Source of the DNA: Leisingera daeponensis
GTDB taxonomy: Bacteria; Pseudomonadota; Alphaproteobacteria; Rhodobacterales; Rhodobacteraceae
Length of the DNA: 64,000 nucleotides
Assembly (NCBI RefSeq): GCF_019801465.1
Contig: NZ_JAHVJA010000006.1
Span: 124,001-188,000, forward strand
Direction of reading: 5' to 3'
The number at the start of each line of letters is the position of its first letter. Within the stretch, counting starts at the first letter, position 1. The notes beneath the pieces are model-generated. The model saw nothing but the letters and a program-made list of their open reading frames with translations, did not search any database and was not told the DNA's origin. A program made the translations under genes and the position numbers. Below are positions 9,680 to 20,082 of the stretch, in pieces.

Positions 9680-10447
9680 ATGACTGAATTGTTTGCGCTT
9701 CTTTCCCCGGCTGAGCTGGCAGCGGCCTTTGGCATCGCGCTGCTGGCCGGCACGGTCAAGGGCCTGGTGGGGTTCGCCATGCCGATGATCTTCATCTCCG
9801 GCCTCAGCATGTTCCTGGCGCCGGACCTGGCGCTGGCCGGGCTGATTCTGCCCACCTTGGTGACAAACGGCATGCAGGCGCTGCGGCAGGGGCCGGGCGC
9901 GGCGCTGGCCTCGATCCGCAAATTCCGGGTGTTCCTGCTGGTCGGGCTGGTCTGCCTGCTTCTCAGCGCCCAGATGGTGCGGCTGCTGCCGCAGCAGGCG
10001 CTGCTCCTGGTGATCGGCCTGCCGGTCACGGTCTTTGCCTGCATCCAGTTGATGGGCAAGGTGTTTGCGATCTCCAATCCCTCTCCGCGCAGCGAGGCCA
10101 TGGTGGGCGGTATTGCGGGCCTGATCGGCGGTGTCTCCGGCGTCTGGGGGCCGCCGACCGTGGCCTATCTCACCGCTTTGAATACCGAGAAGACAGAGCA
10201 GATCCGGGTGCAGGGCGTGATCTACGGCCTCGGCGCGGTGGCGCTGCTGGTTGCGCATGTGGGGTCGGGTGTGATCCGGGCCGAGACAGCACCGTTTTCG
10301 CTGGCGCTGATCGTGCCGGCCGTGGCGGGCATGTGGATCGGCGGCCAGTTGCACGACCGGATCGACCAGGTTCTGTTCCGCCGCGCGACCCTGGTAGTTC
10401 TGCTGATCGCCGGGCTGAACCTGCTGCGCCGCGGCTTGCTGATGTAG
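9680..10447 (+). CDS. TSUP-family (TauE/SafE) membrane transporter
   Basis: A 255-residue integral membrane protein with about eight hydrophobic segments. The duplicated TSUP pattern is visible as GTVKGLVGFAMPM in the first half and GGIAGLIGGVSGVWGPP in the second. Family members export sulfite, sulfoacetate or other organosulfur anions, but the substrate cannot be read from sequence. The neighbouring CDF gene follows after 19 bases in the same direction, so the two are probably one unit. The start ATG follows a GGGGG run suited to ribosome binding. Confidence 0.85.
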   Translation: MTELFALLSPAELAAAFGIALLAGTVKGLVGFAMPMIFISGLSMFLAPDLALAGLILPTLVTNGMQALRQGPGAALASIRKFRVFLLVGLVCLLLSAQMVRLLPQQALLLVIGLPVTVFACIQLMGKVFAISNPSPRSEAMVGGIAGLIGGVSGVWGPPTVAYLTALNTEKTEQIRVQGVIYGLGAVALLVAHVGSGVIRAETAPFSLALIVPAVAGMWIGGQLHDRIDQVLFRRATLVVLLIAGLNLLRRGLLM

Positions 10448-10466
10448 CGGGGAGGACCAGGGCAGC

Positions 10467-11363
10467 ATGCATCAACGGCTCAACGCATCGCAGCTGGCAA
10501 CCGGCTCCATCCTGATCGCGCTTGCGGTCATGGCGCTGAAGGTTGCGGCCTGGAAGATGACCGGCTCCGTGGCGCTGCTGTCGGATGCGCTGGAATCGCT
10601 GGTCAACATCGGCGGCGCGGTGATGGCCTGGATCGCGGTGCGTTACGCCCAGCGGCCTCCGGACGCCGGCCACCCCTACGGCCACCACAAGGCGGAGTAT
10701 TTCTCGGCGGTGATCGAAGGCATCCTGATCGTGATCGCCGCGCTGGTGATCCTGCATGAGGCCATCGGCGCGCTGACCCGGCCTGCGGCTGCAAACTGGG
10801 GCGCCGCGGGCATGGCGGTGAACGGGCTGGCAATGGCGGTGAACCTCGCTTGGGCGCGGGTGCTGCTGCGCGCGGGCGGGCGGCTGAAATCCCCGGCCCT
10901 GTCCGCCGGCGGGCGCCACCTGATGAGCGACGTCTGGACCTCTGCCGGCGTGCTGGCCGGGCTGGGTCTGGCGCTTGCCACCGGCTGGGCGGTGCTCGAC
11001 CCGCTCTTGGCGCTGCTGGTCGGCGTCAACATCCTGCGCGAGGGCTGGCTGGTGATCGCCGCCTCGGTGAACGGCCTGATGGACACCGCCGCCCCGGAGG
11101 AGGACCGCGCCCGGGTGGAAGAGATCATCCACCGCACCGCCAATGGCGCGATGCAGGTTCACGGGCTGAAAACCCGCCGCGCCGGCCGGGCCCTGTTTGT
11201 CGAATTCCACATGGTGGTTGACGGCGCCATGACGGTCCGCGCCGCGCATGACATCTGCGACCGGGTGGAGTCCGCCCTGCGCGCCGCCATTCCCGACGTG
11301 CAGCCGGTGATTCACGTGGAGCCGGAGCACAAGCTGGAGCCCGCGGGAATCGAGCCGCGCTGA
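10467..11363 (+). CDS. Cation diffusion facilitator (CDF) metal exporter
   Basis: A 298-residue metal/proton antiporter of the inner membrane. Metal-site motifs are SDALESLVN in helix 2 and HLMSD (H-x-x-x-D) in helix 5, with HPYGHHKAEYFS between helices 2 and 3, a conserved CDF signature. A cytoplasmic C-terminal ferredoxin-like domain (from about residue 205) ends with VQPVIHVEPEHK. FieF-like exporters carry Zn, Fe, Mn or Cd; the specificity is undetermined. It follows the TSUP gene by 19 bases. Confidence 0.9.
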   Translation: MHQRLNASQLATGSILIALAVMALKVAAWKMTGSVALLSDALESLVNIGGAVMAWIAVRYAQRPPDAGHPYGHHKAEYFSAVIEGILIVIAALVILHEAIGALTRPAAANWGAAGMAVNGLAMAVNLAWARVLLRAGGRLKSPALSAGGRHLMSDVWTSAGVLAGLGLALATGWAVLDPLLALLVGVNILREGWLVIAASVNGLMDTAAPEEDRARVEEIIHRTANGAMQVHGLKTRRAGRALFVEFHMVVDGAMTVRAAHDICDRVESALRAAIPDVQPVIHVEPEHKLEPAGIEPR

Positions 11364-11427
11364 ACCGTTTGCATTTCCCCGCCGCCTCCCGTTTAACCGC
11401 GCTTGAATCTGGCAAAGGAGCAGGCAC

Positions 11428-12789
11428 ATGGCGATGGAGTGGAACAGGCTGCTGAACGCAGGAAGGCTGTGCCGGCCGGAGTTCCCCGAGGCACCGGGGC
11501 GCGAGGCATACCTGCAGGACTATGACCGCATCCTGTTCTCCGAGCCGTTCCGGCGGCTGGCGCAGAAGACCCAGGTGCATCCGCTCTACAGCCACGACCA
11601 TGTGCACCACCGGATGATCCACAGCATGGAGACCTGCAGTGTCGGCCGCTCGCTGGGCGCGGGCGTGGGCCAGGCGCTGCTGGCCGCGGGCCGCATCAGC
11701 CCCGGCCAGGTCCTGCGCATCGCCGGCCATGTGCAGGCTGCCTGCCTGCTGCATGACATCGGCAACCCGCCCTTCGGCCATTCCGGCGAGGACAGCATCG
11801 GCGGCTGGTTCGCTGCGCAGTTCAAGGCAGGCAGGGGGCTGGCTGCACACGTCCCGGCGGACCGGCAGGCGGAGTTCGCCCATTTCGAGGGCAACGCCCA
11901 GGGCCTGCGCATCGCCGGGCGGCTGGAAATGGCGCGGCGCGAGGGCGGCATGCGGCTCAGCTATGCAACGCTGGGCGCCTTCCTGAAATATCCTTGCACC
12001 CGGCAGGTGCGCGATGCCGTCTGCAGCGGCGGTCCTGCCCCCTATGCGGGTCTCAAGAAATTCGGCGTCTTCGCCGCTGATACCGCGCTGCTCGACGAAA
12101 TCTGTGCCGCCACCGGCATGATCCGCGAAGACGCAGGCTGGTACCGCCGCCATCCGCTGGCCTTCCTGGTCGAGGCGGCCGACGACATTTGCTACCGCAT
12201 CATGGACATCGAGGACGCGGGCGCGGTGGGCGATCTGGACCGGGCAGATGTCGCTGCGGTGCTGGAAGACATCACCGGCAAGCCCAACCGCGAGGATGAC
12301 GCCGCGATGCCGCTCAGCGAGCGTGTATCCCTGCTGCGGGCGCTGGCCATCGGCGCAGCCACCAGCGCCGCGGTGCAGGCGTTCATGGACAATTACGACG
12401 CCATCATGAGCGGCGAGTTCGACGGCGACCTGATCGGCGCCTCCGCCAAGGCGGACGCCTTTGCCGAACTGCAGCGGCTGTCGGTGGAACGGATCTTCGC
12501 CGCCCGCCGCAAGACCGAGCTGGAGGTGGCCGGCCGCCAGGTCCTGCACCGCATTCTCGACCATTTCCACGGGCTCTACACCGATCTGGCCGCCTGCGGC
12601 TGGGATCCGGCCGGGCTGGCCAAGGAGCATTCCCACTGGGCGCAGCTGATCCGTGCCGTGGACCTCGACCTGCGCGGGGTAGAGGACGCCTGCACCGCCA
12701 TGCATTCTCTGGCGGATTTCGTCTCCGGCATGACCGACCGCTATGCTGTCAAGGTCCGCGACATGGTCAGCGGTTCCCTTCAGGTCTGA
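11428..12789 (+). CDS. dgt: Deoxyguanosinetriphosphate triphosphohydrolase (dNTPase)
   Basis: A 453-residue HD-superfamily enzyme that hydrolyses dGTP (and often other dNTPs) to the nucleoside and triphosphate. HD metal ligands are visible as VHHRMIHSMET and CLLHDIGNPPFGHSGED. RILFSEPFRRLAQKTQV near the start and FLVEAADDICYRIMDIED in the middle are family blocks. The preceding AAAGGAG is a good ribosome-binding site; an ATG two codons later is an alternative. The last 10 bases overlap the stop of the convergent PAS gene. Confidence 0.93.
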   Translation: MAMEWNRLLNAGRLCRPEFPEAPGREAYLQDYDRILFSEPFRRLAQKTQVHPLYSHDHVHHRMIHSMETCSVGRSLGAGVGQALLAAGRISPGQVLRIAGHVQAACLLHDIGNPPFGHSGEDSIGGWFAAQFKAGRGLAAHVPADRQAEFAHFEGNAQGLRIAGRLEMARREGGMRLSYATLGAFLKYPCTRQVRDAVCSGGPAPYAGLKKFGVFAADTALLDEICAATGMIREDAGWYRRHPLAFLVEAADDICYRIMDIEDAGAVGDLDRADVAAVLEDITGKPNREDDAAMPLSERVSLLRALAIGAATSAAVQAFMDNYDAIMSGEFDGDLIGASAKADAFAELQRLSVERIFAARRKTELEVAGRQVLHRILDHFHGLYTDLAACGWDPAGLAKEHSHWAQLIRAVDLDLRGVEDACTAMHSLADFVSGMTDRYAVKVRDMVSGSLQV

Positions 12790-13463
12790 TCGGTCTCCCG
12801 CGCGCGCATGATCTTTTCGCGGGCTCTGCTGTCGCGGCCTGCCATCTGGTCGGTGATCCGGTTGGCCCAGGCGTTGTTTTCGTCCGCCAGCGCCTTGATC
12901 TCCCGCGCCAGAAAGGCAAAGCCCTGGCCGGCTTTGCCTGCCCGTGCGGCCTCGATGCCCGCGTTGATGGCCAGGATGGACAGCTTCTGCACCGAGCGCA
13001 GGATGTTCTCCGCCAGCTTGAGGATCTCGGCATTATCCGCTTCGGTCTTCTTCAGCGTGCCTTCCAGTTCATTGCGCAGGCTGACTTCGGCCGATGCATC
13101 CACCACCAGCCCTTCCAGAAAGACCATCTCGCCGCTGTCGTCGTAAACTGCATTGCCGCGCTCGCGGACCCATGCGGCGGTGCCGTCGGGCCGGCGCAGC
13201 CGGTAGGCCACGTCCCAGTTTTCCCCGGCTGCAATGGCTGCATCCACATCCGCAAAGACACGGTCAATGTCATCGGCATGGGTCAAGCCGACATAGGATA
13301 CCTTGGCATTGCCAAGGATGTCCGATGTCGGGCAGCCGCATAGTTTCTCAACCTGGCCGGCCATGAATTTCATCGTGAAATTCTCGTCATTGGCACAGCG
13401 GTACACGAAGGCGCTGCCAGAACTGAAAATACTGTTGAAAACGGTCAATGCCTGTTGGTCCAT
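12780..13463 (-). CDS. Short soluble PAS / chemoreceptor-tip protein
   Basis: A 227-residue protein with no membrane segment. Residues ~15-125 form a PAS domain with the PAC-like end (YRLRRPDGTAAWVRERG, FLEGLVVDAS). After a coiled-coil linker, residues ~160-205 match the conserved hairpin tip of methyl-accepting chemotaxis proteins (LSILAINAGIEAARAGKAG, then GFAFLAREIKALAD), which contacts CheA and CheW. The flanking methylation helices of a full receptor are largely missing. It could be a cytoplasmic energy- or ligand-sensing adaptor. No che genes lie in the window. Confidence 0.8.
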   Translation of the reverse strand: MDQQALTVFNSIFSSGSAFVYRCANDENFTMKFMAGQVEKLCGCPTSDILGNAKVSYVGLTHADDIDRVFADVDAAIAAGENWDVAYRLRRPDGTAAWVRERGNAVYDDSGEMVFLEGLVVDASAEVSLRNELEGTLKKTEADNAEILKLAENILRSVQKLSILAINAGIEAARAGKAGQGFAFLAREIKALADENNAWANRITDQMAGRDSRAREKIMRARETDQT

Positions 13464-13583
13464 CCCGCCCCTCCCTGGGTGTGGCGCAAAACTCAGTAAA
13501 ACAGCCGTAAAGCTGCGCTTGCGGAAGATTTGCGGTGGAATGGTTAAGGAAGCGTTTACCGGAAAATTTATTTCCTGAAATGA

Positions 13584-13613
13584 AAAACCCCGGTGCGGAA
13601 CCGGGGTTTTCTT
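13584..13613. terminator. Bidirectional terminator near pckA
   Basis: Stem AAAACCCCGGT (13584-13594) pairs with its complement at 13600-13610 around a five-base loop. It has an A-run on one side and a T-rich run (TTTTCTTT) on the other, so it can act in both directions. It lies 24 bases past the pckA stop. Confidence 0.85.
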
Positions 13614-13636
13614 TACCTGCAGGAATTGAAAGCGCG

Positions 13637-15235
<1,599 letters not shown>

Positions 15236-15577
15236 GCGTTTTTTCTCCTGTGGCGGCGCGGGCGGCACGCTGGCTGCGCGGCTGCGCCATTGGGGCAATA
15301 GAAAACGGCATCGCTGCCGGTGGCGCGGTCTTAACATGGCGTTTTGGGCGGTGAACAGGCCGGTTTCAACTAGTTAGCGCCATCAAGGCGATGTTTAGCG
15401 CAACCATTGTTCTGCACCGCGGCAAGTGCCTCCCTGTTCAGCAGATGCTAAGGTATTTTTGCCCCAATTGAGTCCAAAGATCGCCCCGTTTCCTCAAATG
15501 GGATTGATTCGGGGCCCTATAACGGCGATGAAAGTGGTAAAAACAAACCAGAACAGAGCAGATTAGGGGCAATTCCG
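15236..15577. promoter_or_regulatory. pckA / chvI divergent intergenic region
   Basis: 342 bases without a gene separate the divergent starts of pckA and chvI, and must hold both promoters. The chvI-proximal part is clearly AT-richer (around 15440-15560). I could not identify individual promoter elements or a ChvI-binding site with confidence. GGGGCAATTCC directly before the chvI ATG contains the probable ribosome-binding site. Confidence 0.5.
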
Positions 15578-16282
15578 ATGTCAAAGATTGCTTTGGTTGA
15601 CGATGACAGGAACATCCTGACATCGGTTTCCATGACTCTTGAGGCCGAGGGCTTCGAGGTCGAAACATATAATGACGGGCAGGCCGCGCTGGACGCCTTC
15701 AACAAGAAACTGCCTGACATGGCCGTGCTCGACATCAAGATGCCGCGCATGGACGGCATGGACCTGCTGCAGCGGCTGCGCCAGAAGTCCCAGATGCCGG
15801 TGATCTTCCTCACCTCCAAGGATGACGAGATCGACGAGGTGCTTGGCCTGCGCATGGGCGCCGATGATTACGTCAAGAAACCGTTTTCGCAGCGTCTGCT
15901 GGTCGAACGCATCCGGGCGCTGCTGCGCCGCCAGGAGGCGATCAGCAGCGATAGCGAAGGCAGCGCCTCGCCCGAGGCCAAGGTGATGGAGCGCGGCAAC
16001 CTGCGGATGGACCCGCTGCGCCACGCGGTCAGCTGGAAGGGCAAGGACGTGTCGCTGACGGTGACCGAGTTCCTGCTGCTGCAGGCGCTGGCCCAGCGGC
16101 CGGGCTTCGTCAAAAGCCGCGACCAGCTGATGGACGTGGCCTATGACGATCAGGTCTATGTGGACGACCGCACCATCGACAGCCACATCAAGCGGCTGCG
16201 CAAGAAGATGCGCAGCGCGGATTCGGATTTCGCGGCAATCGAGACCCTGTACGGGATCGGTTACCGTTATAATGAAGAATAA
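15578..16282 (+). CDS. chvI: Two-component response regulator ChvI
   Basis: A 234-residue OmpR-type regulator. The receiver domain has the acidic pocket DDD at residues 8-10, the phosphoacceptor D52 ([11 protein letters not shown]), a Thr (FLTSKDD) and Lys ([11 protein letters not shown]). The C-terminal winged-helix domain (from about residue 135) ends with [13 protein letters not shown]. In alphaproteobacteria ChvI, phosphorylated by ChvG, controls envelope, acid-response and central-carbon genes. The kinase gene follows after 23 bases and pckA is divergent, both as in rhizobia and Rhodobacterales. Confidence 0.94.
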   Translation: MSKIALVDDDRNILTSVSMTLEAEGFEVETYNDGQAALDAFNKKLPDMAVLDIKMPRMDGMDLLQRLRQKSQMPVIFLTSKDDEIDEVLGLRMGADDYVKKPFSQRLLVERIRALLRRQEAISSDSEGSASPEAKVMERGNLRMDPLRHAVSWKGKDVSLTVTEFLLLQALAQRPGFVKSRDQLMDVAYDDQVYVDDRTIDSHIKRLRKKMRSADSDFAAIETLYGIGYRYNEE

Positions 16283-16305
16283 GCGGCACATCTAAGCGGG
16301 GCGTC

Positions 16306-18039
16306 ATGCCCCCGGCCAAGGGAGCGGCGCGGATGCGCGATACCAGCATTATGCAACGCCAGCAGGACGGCGACGTGGTTCTGGGGGAGGACTGGGTCAC
16401 CCCCGACCAGTCGGTCGCGCGGGAAATGCAGGTCAAGCGCGCCCGCCGCGGTTTCCTGCCCCTCAAGGGCTCGCCGCTGACCCGCAGGATCATCACCTTC
16501 AACCTGATCGCTCTGATCATCCTTGTCACCGGCATCCTTTACCTGAACTCCTCGCGCCAGAGCCTGGTGCAGCAGCGGGCCGGCGCGCTGGTCTCCGAGG
16601 CGATGCTGGCCGCTGACGTGTTCGAGGCCGAGATGCCTACGGCCGGCGCTGTCAGTTTCGCGGCCGGCGACGGCATCAGGGTGGAGGACACGCTGGCCCG
16701 GCTCAGCCTGCGCGGCGGCGTCGAGGCCTTTGTGTTCGACACCACCGGCAACCTGATTTCCAGCATCAAGGGCGTGGACCGCAGCGACGCGCTGAACGTG
16801 CTCAATGACAGCGGCCGCAGCCGCACCCTGATCAGCGATGCGCTGGCCGGCCTCTGGGGGCTGGCAGATGGTGGCGGCACGCCTGCCGCGGCCTCCGGCC
16901 GGTCGCTGGAGGAGCGGCTCAGCGGGCTGGTGGACCAGGCCATGAACGGCGGCACCGGGGTGGAAACCGTGGTGGACACCGGCGGCCACCGGGTGATTTC
17001 CGCGGCCACCCCGATCATGCACAACGGCACCGCGGTGGGGGTGATCGCGCTGGCCTCTCCAACCGGAGAGGTGGATGCGCTGGTCCGCGGCGAGAAGGAG
17101 CGGGTGCTGCAGATGTTCGTGGTGGCGCTGCTGGTCTCCGTCGGGCTCAGCCTGGTGCTGGCCTCGACCATTGCCAACCCGCTGGCCGACCTGGCCGAGG
17201 CGGCGGAACTGGGCCGCGACCGCGGCAGCCGCAAATCCAACCCGGGCCGGATCCGCATCCCGGACCTGTCGGCGCGCCCCGATGAAATCGGCCGCCTCAG
17301 CCGCGCCCTGCGCGGCATGGTCAAGGCGCTCTATTCCCGTATCGACAGCAACGAGCAGTTCGCCGCGGACGTCGCGCATGAGATCAAGAACCCGCTCGCC
17401 AGCCTGCAGTCCGCGGTCGGCACGCTGCGCATGGTCAAGCGCGACGACCAGCGGCAGAAGCTGATGGATGTGATCGAACATGACGTGCGCCGCCTCGACC
17501 GTTTGGTCAGCGACATCTCCAACGCCTCGCGGCTGGATGCCGAACTGGTCAAGGAGGAAGAGGAAGAATTCAACCTCCTGACCATGCTGGGCAACCTGAA
17601 CCAGTATCTGGGCGAGGACGCCCGCGCCAAGGGCATCGACTATATCACTGACCTTCCCGCCCAGCCGATCCTGCTGCAGGGGCTGGAGGCGCGGCTGGCG
17701 CAGGTCTTCGTCAACCTGATCACCAACGCGATCTCATTCTGCGAGGAGGGCGACGCCATCCGCGTCTGGGCACGGCGCCGGGCCAACCGGGTGCTGGTGG
17801 TGGTCGAGGACACCGGTCCCGGCATCCCGGATCAGGCGCTCTCCAAGATCTTCAAGCGCTTTTACTCGCAGCGCCCGGTGGAGCATTTCGGCAATAACTC
17901 CGGCCTTGGACTGGCGATCTCCAAACAGATTGTCGAGGCGCACGGCGGCGTGATCTGGGCCGAAAACATCCGCCCGACCGAAGCCGATGTCACTTCTGAG
18001 CCGCTTGGCGCGCGTTTTGTGGTAGGCTTGCCTGTCTGA
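16306..18039 (+). CDS. chvG: Sensor histidine kinase ChvG
   Basis: A 577-residue membrane kinase, partner of ChvI. A long cytoplasmic N-terminus precedes transmembrane helix 1 (FNLIALIILVTGILYL, near residue 65). A periplasmic sensor domain of ~200 residues follows, then transmembrane helix 2 (MFVVALLVSVGLSLVLA), HAMP, the phosphoacceptor His in DVAHEIKNPLASLQSA, and the ATPase boxes (LITNAISFCEEG, VEDTGPGIP, GNNSGLGLAISKQIVEAHGG). An internal ATG at 16333 could be the true start. hprK begins 15 bases later, so sensor and PTS genes probably share a transcript. Confidence 0.94.
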   Translation: MPPAKGAARMRDTSIMQRQQDGDVVLGEDWVTPDQSVAREMQVKRARRGFLPLKGSPLTRRIITFNLIALIILVTGILYLNSSRQSLVQQRAGALVSEAMLAADVFEAEMPTAGAVSFAAGDGIRVEDTLARLSLRGGVEAFVFDTTGNLISSIKGVDRSDALNVLNDSGRSRTLISDALAGLWGLADGGGTPAAASGRSLEERLSGLVDQAMNGGTGVETVVDTGGHRVISAATPIMHNGTAVGVIALASPTGEVDALVRGEKERVLQMFVVALLVSVGLSLVLASTIANPLADLAEAAELGRDRGSRKSNPGRIRIPDLSARPDEIGRLSRALRGMVKALYSRIDSNEQFAADVAHEIKNPLASLQSAVGTLRMVKRDDQRQKLMDVIEHDVRRLDRLVSDISNASRLDAELVKEEEEEFNLLTMLGNLNQYLGEDARAKGIDYITDLPAQPILLQGLEARLAQVFVNLITNAISFCEEGDAIRVWARRRANRVLVVVEDTGPGIPDQALSKIFKRFYSQRPVEHFGNNSGLGLAISKQIVEAHGGVIWAENIRPTEADVTSEPLGARFVVGLPV

Positions 18040-18053
18040 AGCCGGTGCAGCCC

Positions 18054-18491
18054 ATGTCTGAAACCCAAAGCCTGATCCTGCATGCCTCCTGCGTCGCGCT
18101 GGAGGGGCGGGGACTGTTGATCACCGGCGTCTCCGGCCAGGGCAAGTCGGCACTGGCGCTGCAGCTGATGGCTTTCGGCGCCCAGCTGGTGGCGGACGAC
18201 CGGGTGCTGCTGCAGCTGCTGCACGGGCAGGTGGTCGCCAGCGCGCCGGAGCCGATCCGCGGTTTGATCGAGGCGCGCTTCATGGGTCTCCTGCGGGCGC
18301 AGATCCGCAGCCCGGTGCCGGTGGCGGCGCTGGTGGACCTTGACGAGGCCGAAACCGAACGGCTGCCGGTGCGCCACACCACCCGGCTGCTGGACCAGGA
18401 GGTGGCTCTGGTCAAACGAGTCGACGGCGCGCATTTCGCTCCGGCGCTGATGCAATACCTCAGATGCGGGGCGCTGGACCCCGATGCCTGA
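18054..18491 (+). CDS. hprK: HPr kinase/phosphorylase, short alphaproteobacterial form
   Basis: A 145-residue protein corresponding only to the catalytic C-terminal domain of HprK. The P-loop is [14 protein letters not shown] (near residues 25-38), followed by [10 protein letters not shown] and [13 protein letters not shown]. It phosphorylates a serine of HPr. Gram-positive HprK is about 310 residues; the N-terminal domain is normally absent in alphaproteobacteria. The ATG at 18054 is preferred over a GTG three codons earlier. It overlaps rapZ by eight bases. Confidence 0.9.
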   Translation: MSETQSLILHASCVALEGRGLLITGVSGQGKSALALQLMAFGAQLVADDRVLLQLLHGQVVASAPEPIRGLIEARFMGLLRAQIRSPVPVAALVDLDEAETERLPVRHTTRLLDQEVALVKRVDGAHFAPALMQYLRCGALDPDA

Positions 18492-19362
18492 GCAGGTGAA
18501 TCAGGCGGTGCCGGCGGTTCTGGTCACCGGCCCCTCGGGCGCCGGGCGGACCACCGCGATCAACGTGCTGGAGGATCTCGGCTTCGAGGCGATCGACAAT
18601 CTGCCCTTGCGCCTCTTGCCCGGGCTGTTCGATGCCGCCGCCCTGCCGCGGCCGATGGCGCTCGGGCTGGACAGCCGCAACCGGGACTTCTCCCCGCGGG
18701 CGCTGCTCGATGTGATCGACATGCTGTCCGGCCGCCGCGGCGTCGAGCTGACCGTGCTTTACCTCGACTCGCAGTCCGACGTGCTGCTGCGCCGTTATTC
18801 GGAAACCCGCCGCCGCCACCCGCTGGCACCGGCGGAATCCCCGGGGGAGGGCGTGCGCCGCGAGCTGGATCTGATGGCGCCGATCCGCGACCGGGCCGAC
18901 ATCCTGCTCGATACCTCGGAGATGAACGTCCACCAGCTCAAGGCCGAGATCGAACGCTGGTTCGCGCCCGGCGGCCGCACCCTGGCGCTGTCGGTTCAAA
19001 GCTTCTCCTACAAACGCGGCATGCCGCATGGCATCGACATGGTGTTCGACTGCCGCTTCCTGGCCAATCCCTACTGGGAGCCGGGCCTGCGCGCGCTCGA
19101 CGGCCGGGACGCCGCAGTGCAGGACTACGTCCGCGCCGACGCCCGGTTTCAGCCGTTCTTTTCCCGGGTCCTGGACCTCACCCGGCTTCTGCTGCCGGCC
19201 TACCGGGAGGAGGGGAAGTCGCATCTTTCCATCGCCTTCGGCTGCACCGGCGGCCAGCACCGCTCGGTCACAATGGCGGAAACCCTGGCGAATGCCCTTG
19301 CGGAGGACGGGCTGCAGGTGTCAATTAGACACCGCGAGCTGCAAGGCCAGCAAAAGAAGTGA
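18484..19362 (+). CDS. rapZ: RNase adapter protein RapZ
   Basis: A 292-residue nucleotide-binding protein. In E. coli RapZ delivers the GlmZ sRNA to RNase E and so controls GlmS; the alphaproteobacterial role is less clear. The N-terminal P-loop region reads [18 protein letters not shown] and the C-terminal domain has [24 protein letters not shown] and [13 protein letters not shown]. The invariant Walker A lysine is replaced by Arg (GAGRTT). It sits in a hprK-rapZ-EIIA-HPr row, typical of the regulatory PTS in this class. It starts inside the end of hprK. Confidence 0.93.
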   Translation: MPEQVNQAVPAVLVTGPSGAGRTTAINVLEDLGFEAIDNLPLRLLPGLFDAAALPRPMALGLDSRNRDFSPRALLDVIDMLSGRRGVELTVLYLDSQSDVLLRRYSETRRRHPLAPAESPGEGVRRELDLMAPIRDRADILLDTSEMNVHQLKAEIERWFAPGGRTLALSVQSFSYKRGMPHGIDMVFDCRFLANPYWEPGLRALDGRDAAVQDYVRADARFQPFFSRVLDLTRLLLPAYREEGKSHLSIAFGCTGGQHRSVTMAETLANALAEDGLQVSIRHRELQGQQKK

Positions 19363-19371
19363 GAGGCCGGG

Positions 19372-19779
19372 TTGATCGGGATTGTGATCGTAGCGCATGG
19401 CGGACTGGCAAGGGAATACCTTGCCGCTGTGGAACACGTTGTGGGTCCGCAGCCCAGCCTCATGGCCATCGCCATCGGCCCGGATGACGACCGGGGCGCC
19501 AAGCAGGATGAGATCTGCATCGCCGCCAACAAGGTCGACAGCGGCGGCGGCGTTGTTGTGGTGACCGACCTCTTCGGCGGTTCGCCCTCCAACCTCAGCC
19601 TCAAGGCCTGCGCGCCCGCGGACCGCCGCATTCTTTATGGCGCGAACCTGCCGATGCTGATCAAACTGGCGAAATCCCGCCACTTGCCGGTCGCCGATGC
19701 GGTCCGGCAGGCGATGGAGGCCGGGCGCAAGTATATCAACGCGCAAAACATAAACCCTGACGGGGAGCAGGCACATTAA
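19372..19779 (+). CDS. PTS EIIA component, mannose family
   Basis: A 135-residue EIIA(Man)-type phosphocarrier with the phospho-accepting His9 in IVIVAHGGLA. Other family blocks are VVVVTDLFGGSPSN and LYGANLPMLIKLA. It starts with TTG (a GTG/ATG alternative is not available) about nine bases after rapZ. No EIIB or EIIC sugar permease is present, so it very likely works in a regulatory, non-transporting phosphotransfer chain with the adjacent HPr. Its stop is immediately followed by the HPr start. Confidence 0.9.
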   Translation: MIGIVIVAHGGLAREYLAAVEHVVGPQPSLMAIAIGPDDDRGAKQDEICIAANKVDSGGGVVVVTDLFGGSPSNLSLKACAPADRRILYGANLPMLIKLAKSRHLPVADAVRQAMEAGRKYINAQNINPDGEQAH

Positions 19780-20049
19780 ATGGCTCTGAAGACGCTGAAA
19801 ATCATCAACGAAAAAGGGCTGCACGCCCGCGCCTCTGCCAAACTGGTCGAGGTGGTCGAAGCGTTTGACGCCACGGCAGAGGTGCTGAAGGACGGCATGT
19901 CCGCCTCCGGCGACAGTATTATGGGCCTTTTGATGTTGGCAGCCTCGAAAGGAACGACTATTGACGTCGAAACTTCGGGGCCCGATGCTGATGCGCTGGC
20001 GCATGCGCTGGAGGCCCTGGTGGCCGACAAGTTCGGCGAGGGCTACTAG
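19780..20049 (+). CDS. ptsH: Phosphocarrier protein HPr
   Basis: An 89-residue HPr. His15 in KGLHARASAKL is the site phosphorylated by EI, and Ser46 in SGDSIMGLLML is the site phosphorylated by HprK, so both regulatory residues are kept. The presence of hprK two genes upstream agrees with Ser46 phosphorylation. It starts on the base after the EIIA stop codon (TAAATG). EI itself is not in the window. Confidence 0.95.
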   Translation: MALKTLKIINEKGLHARASAKLVEVVEAFDATAEVLKDGMSASGDSIMGLLMLAASKGTTIDVETSGPDADALAHALEALVADKFGEGY

Positions 20050-20082
20050 CCCCGCGCCGGCGACGGGACGGGAAAAGGCACA

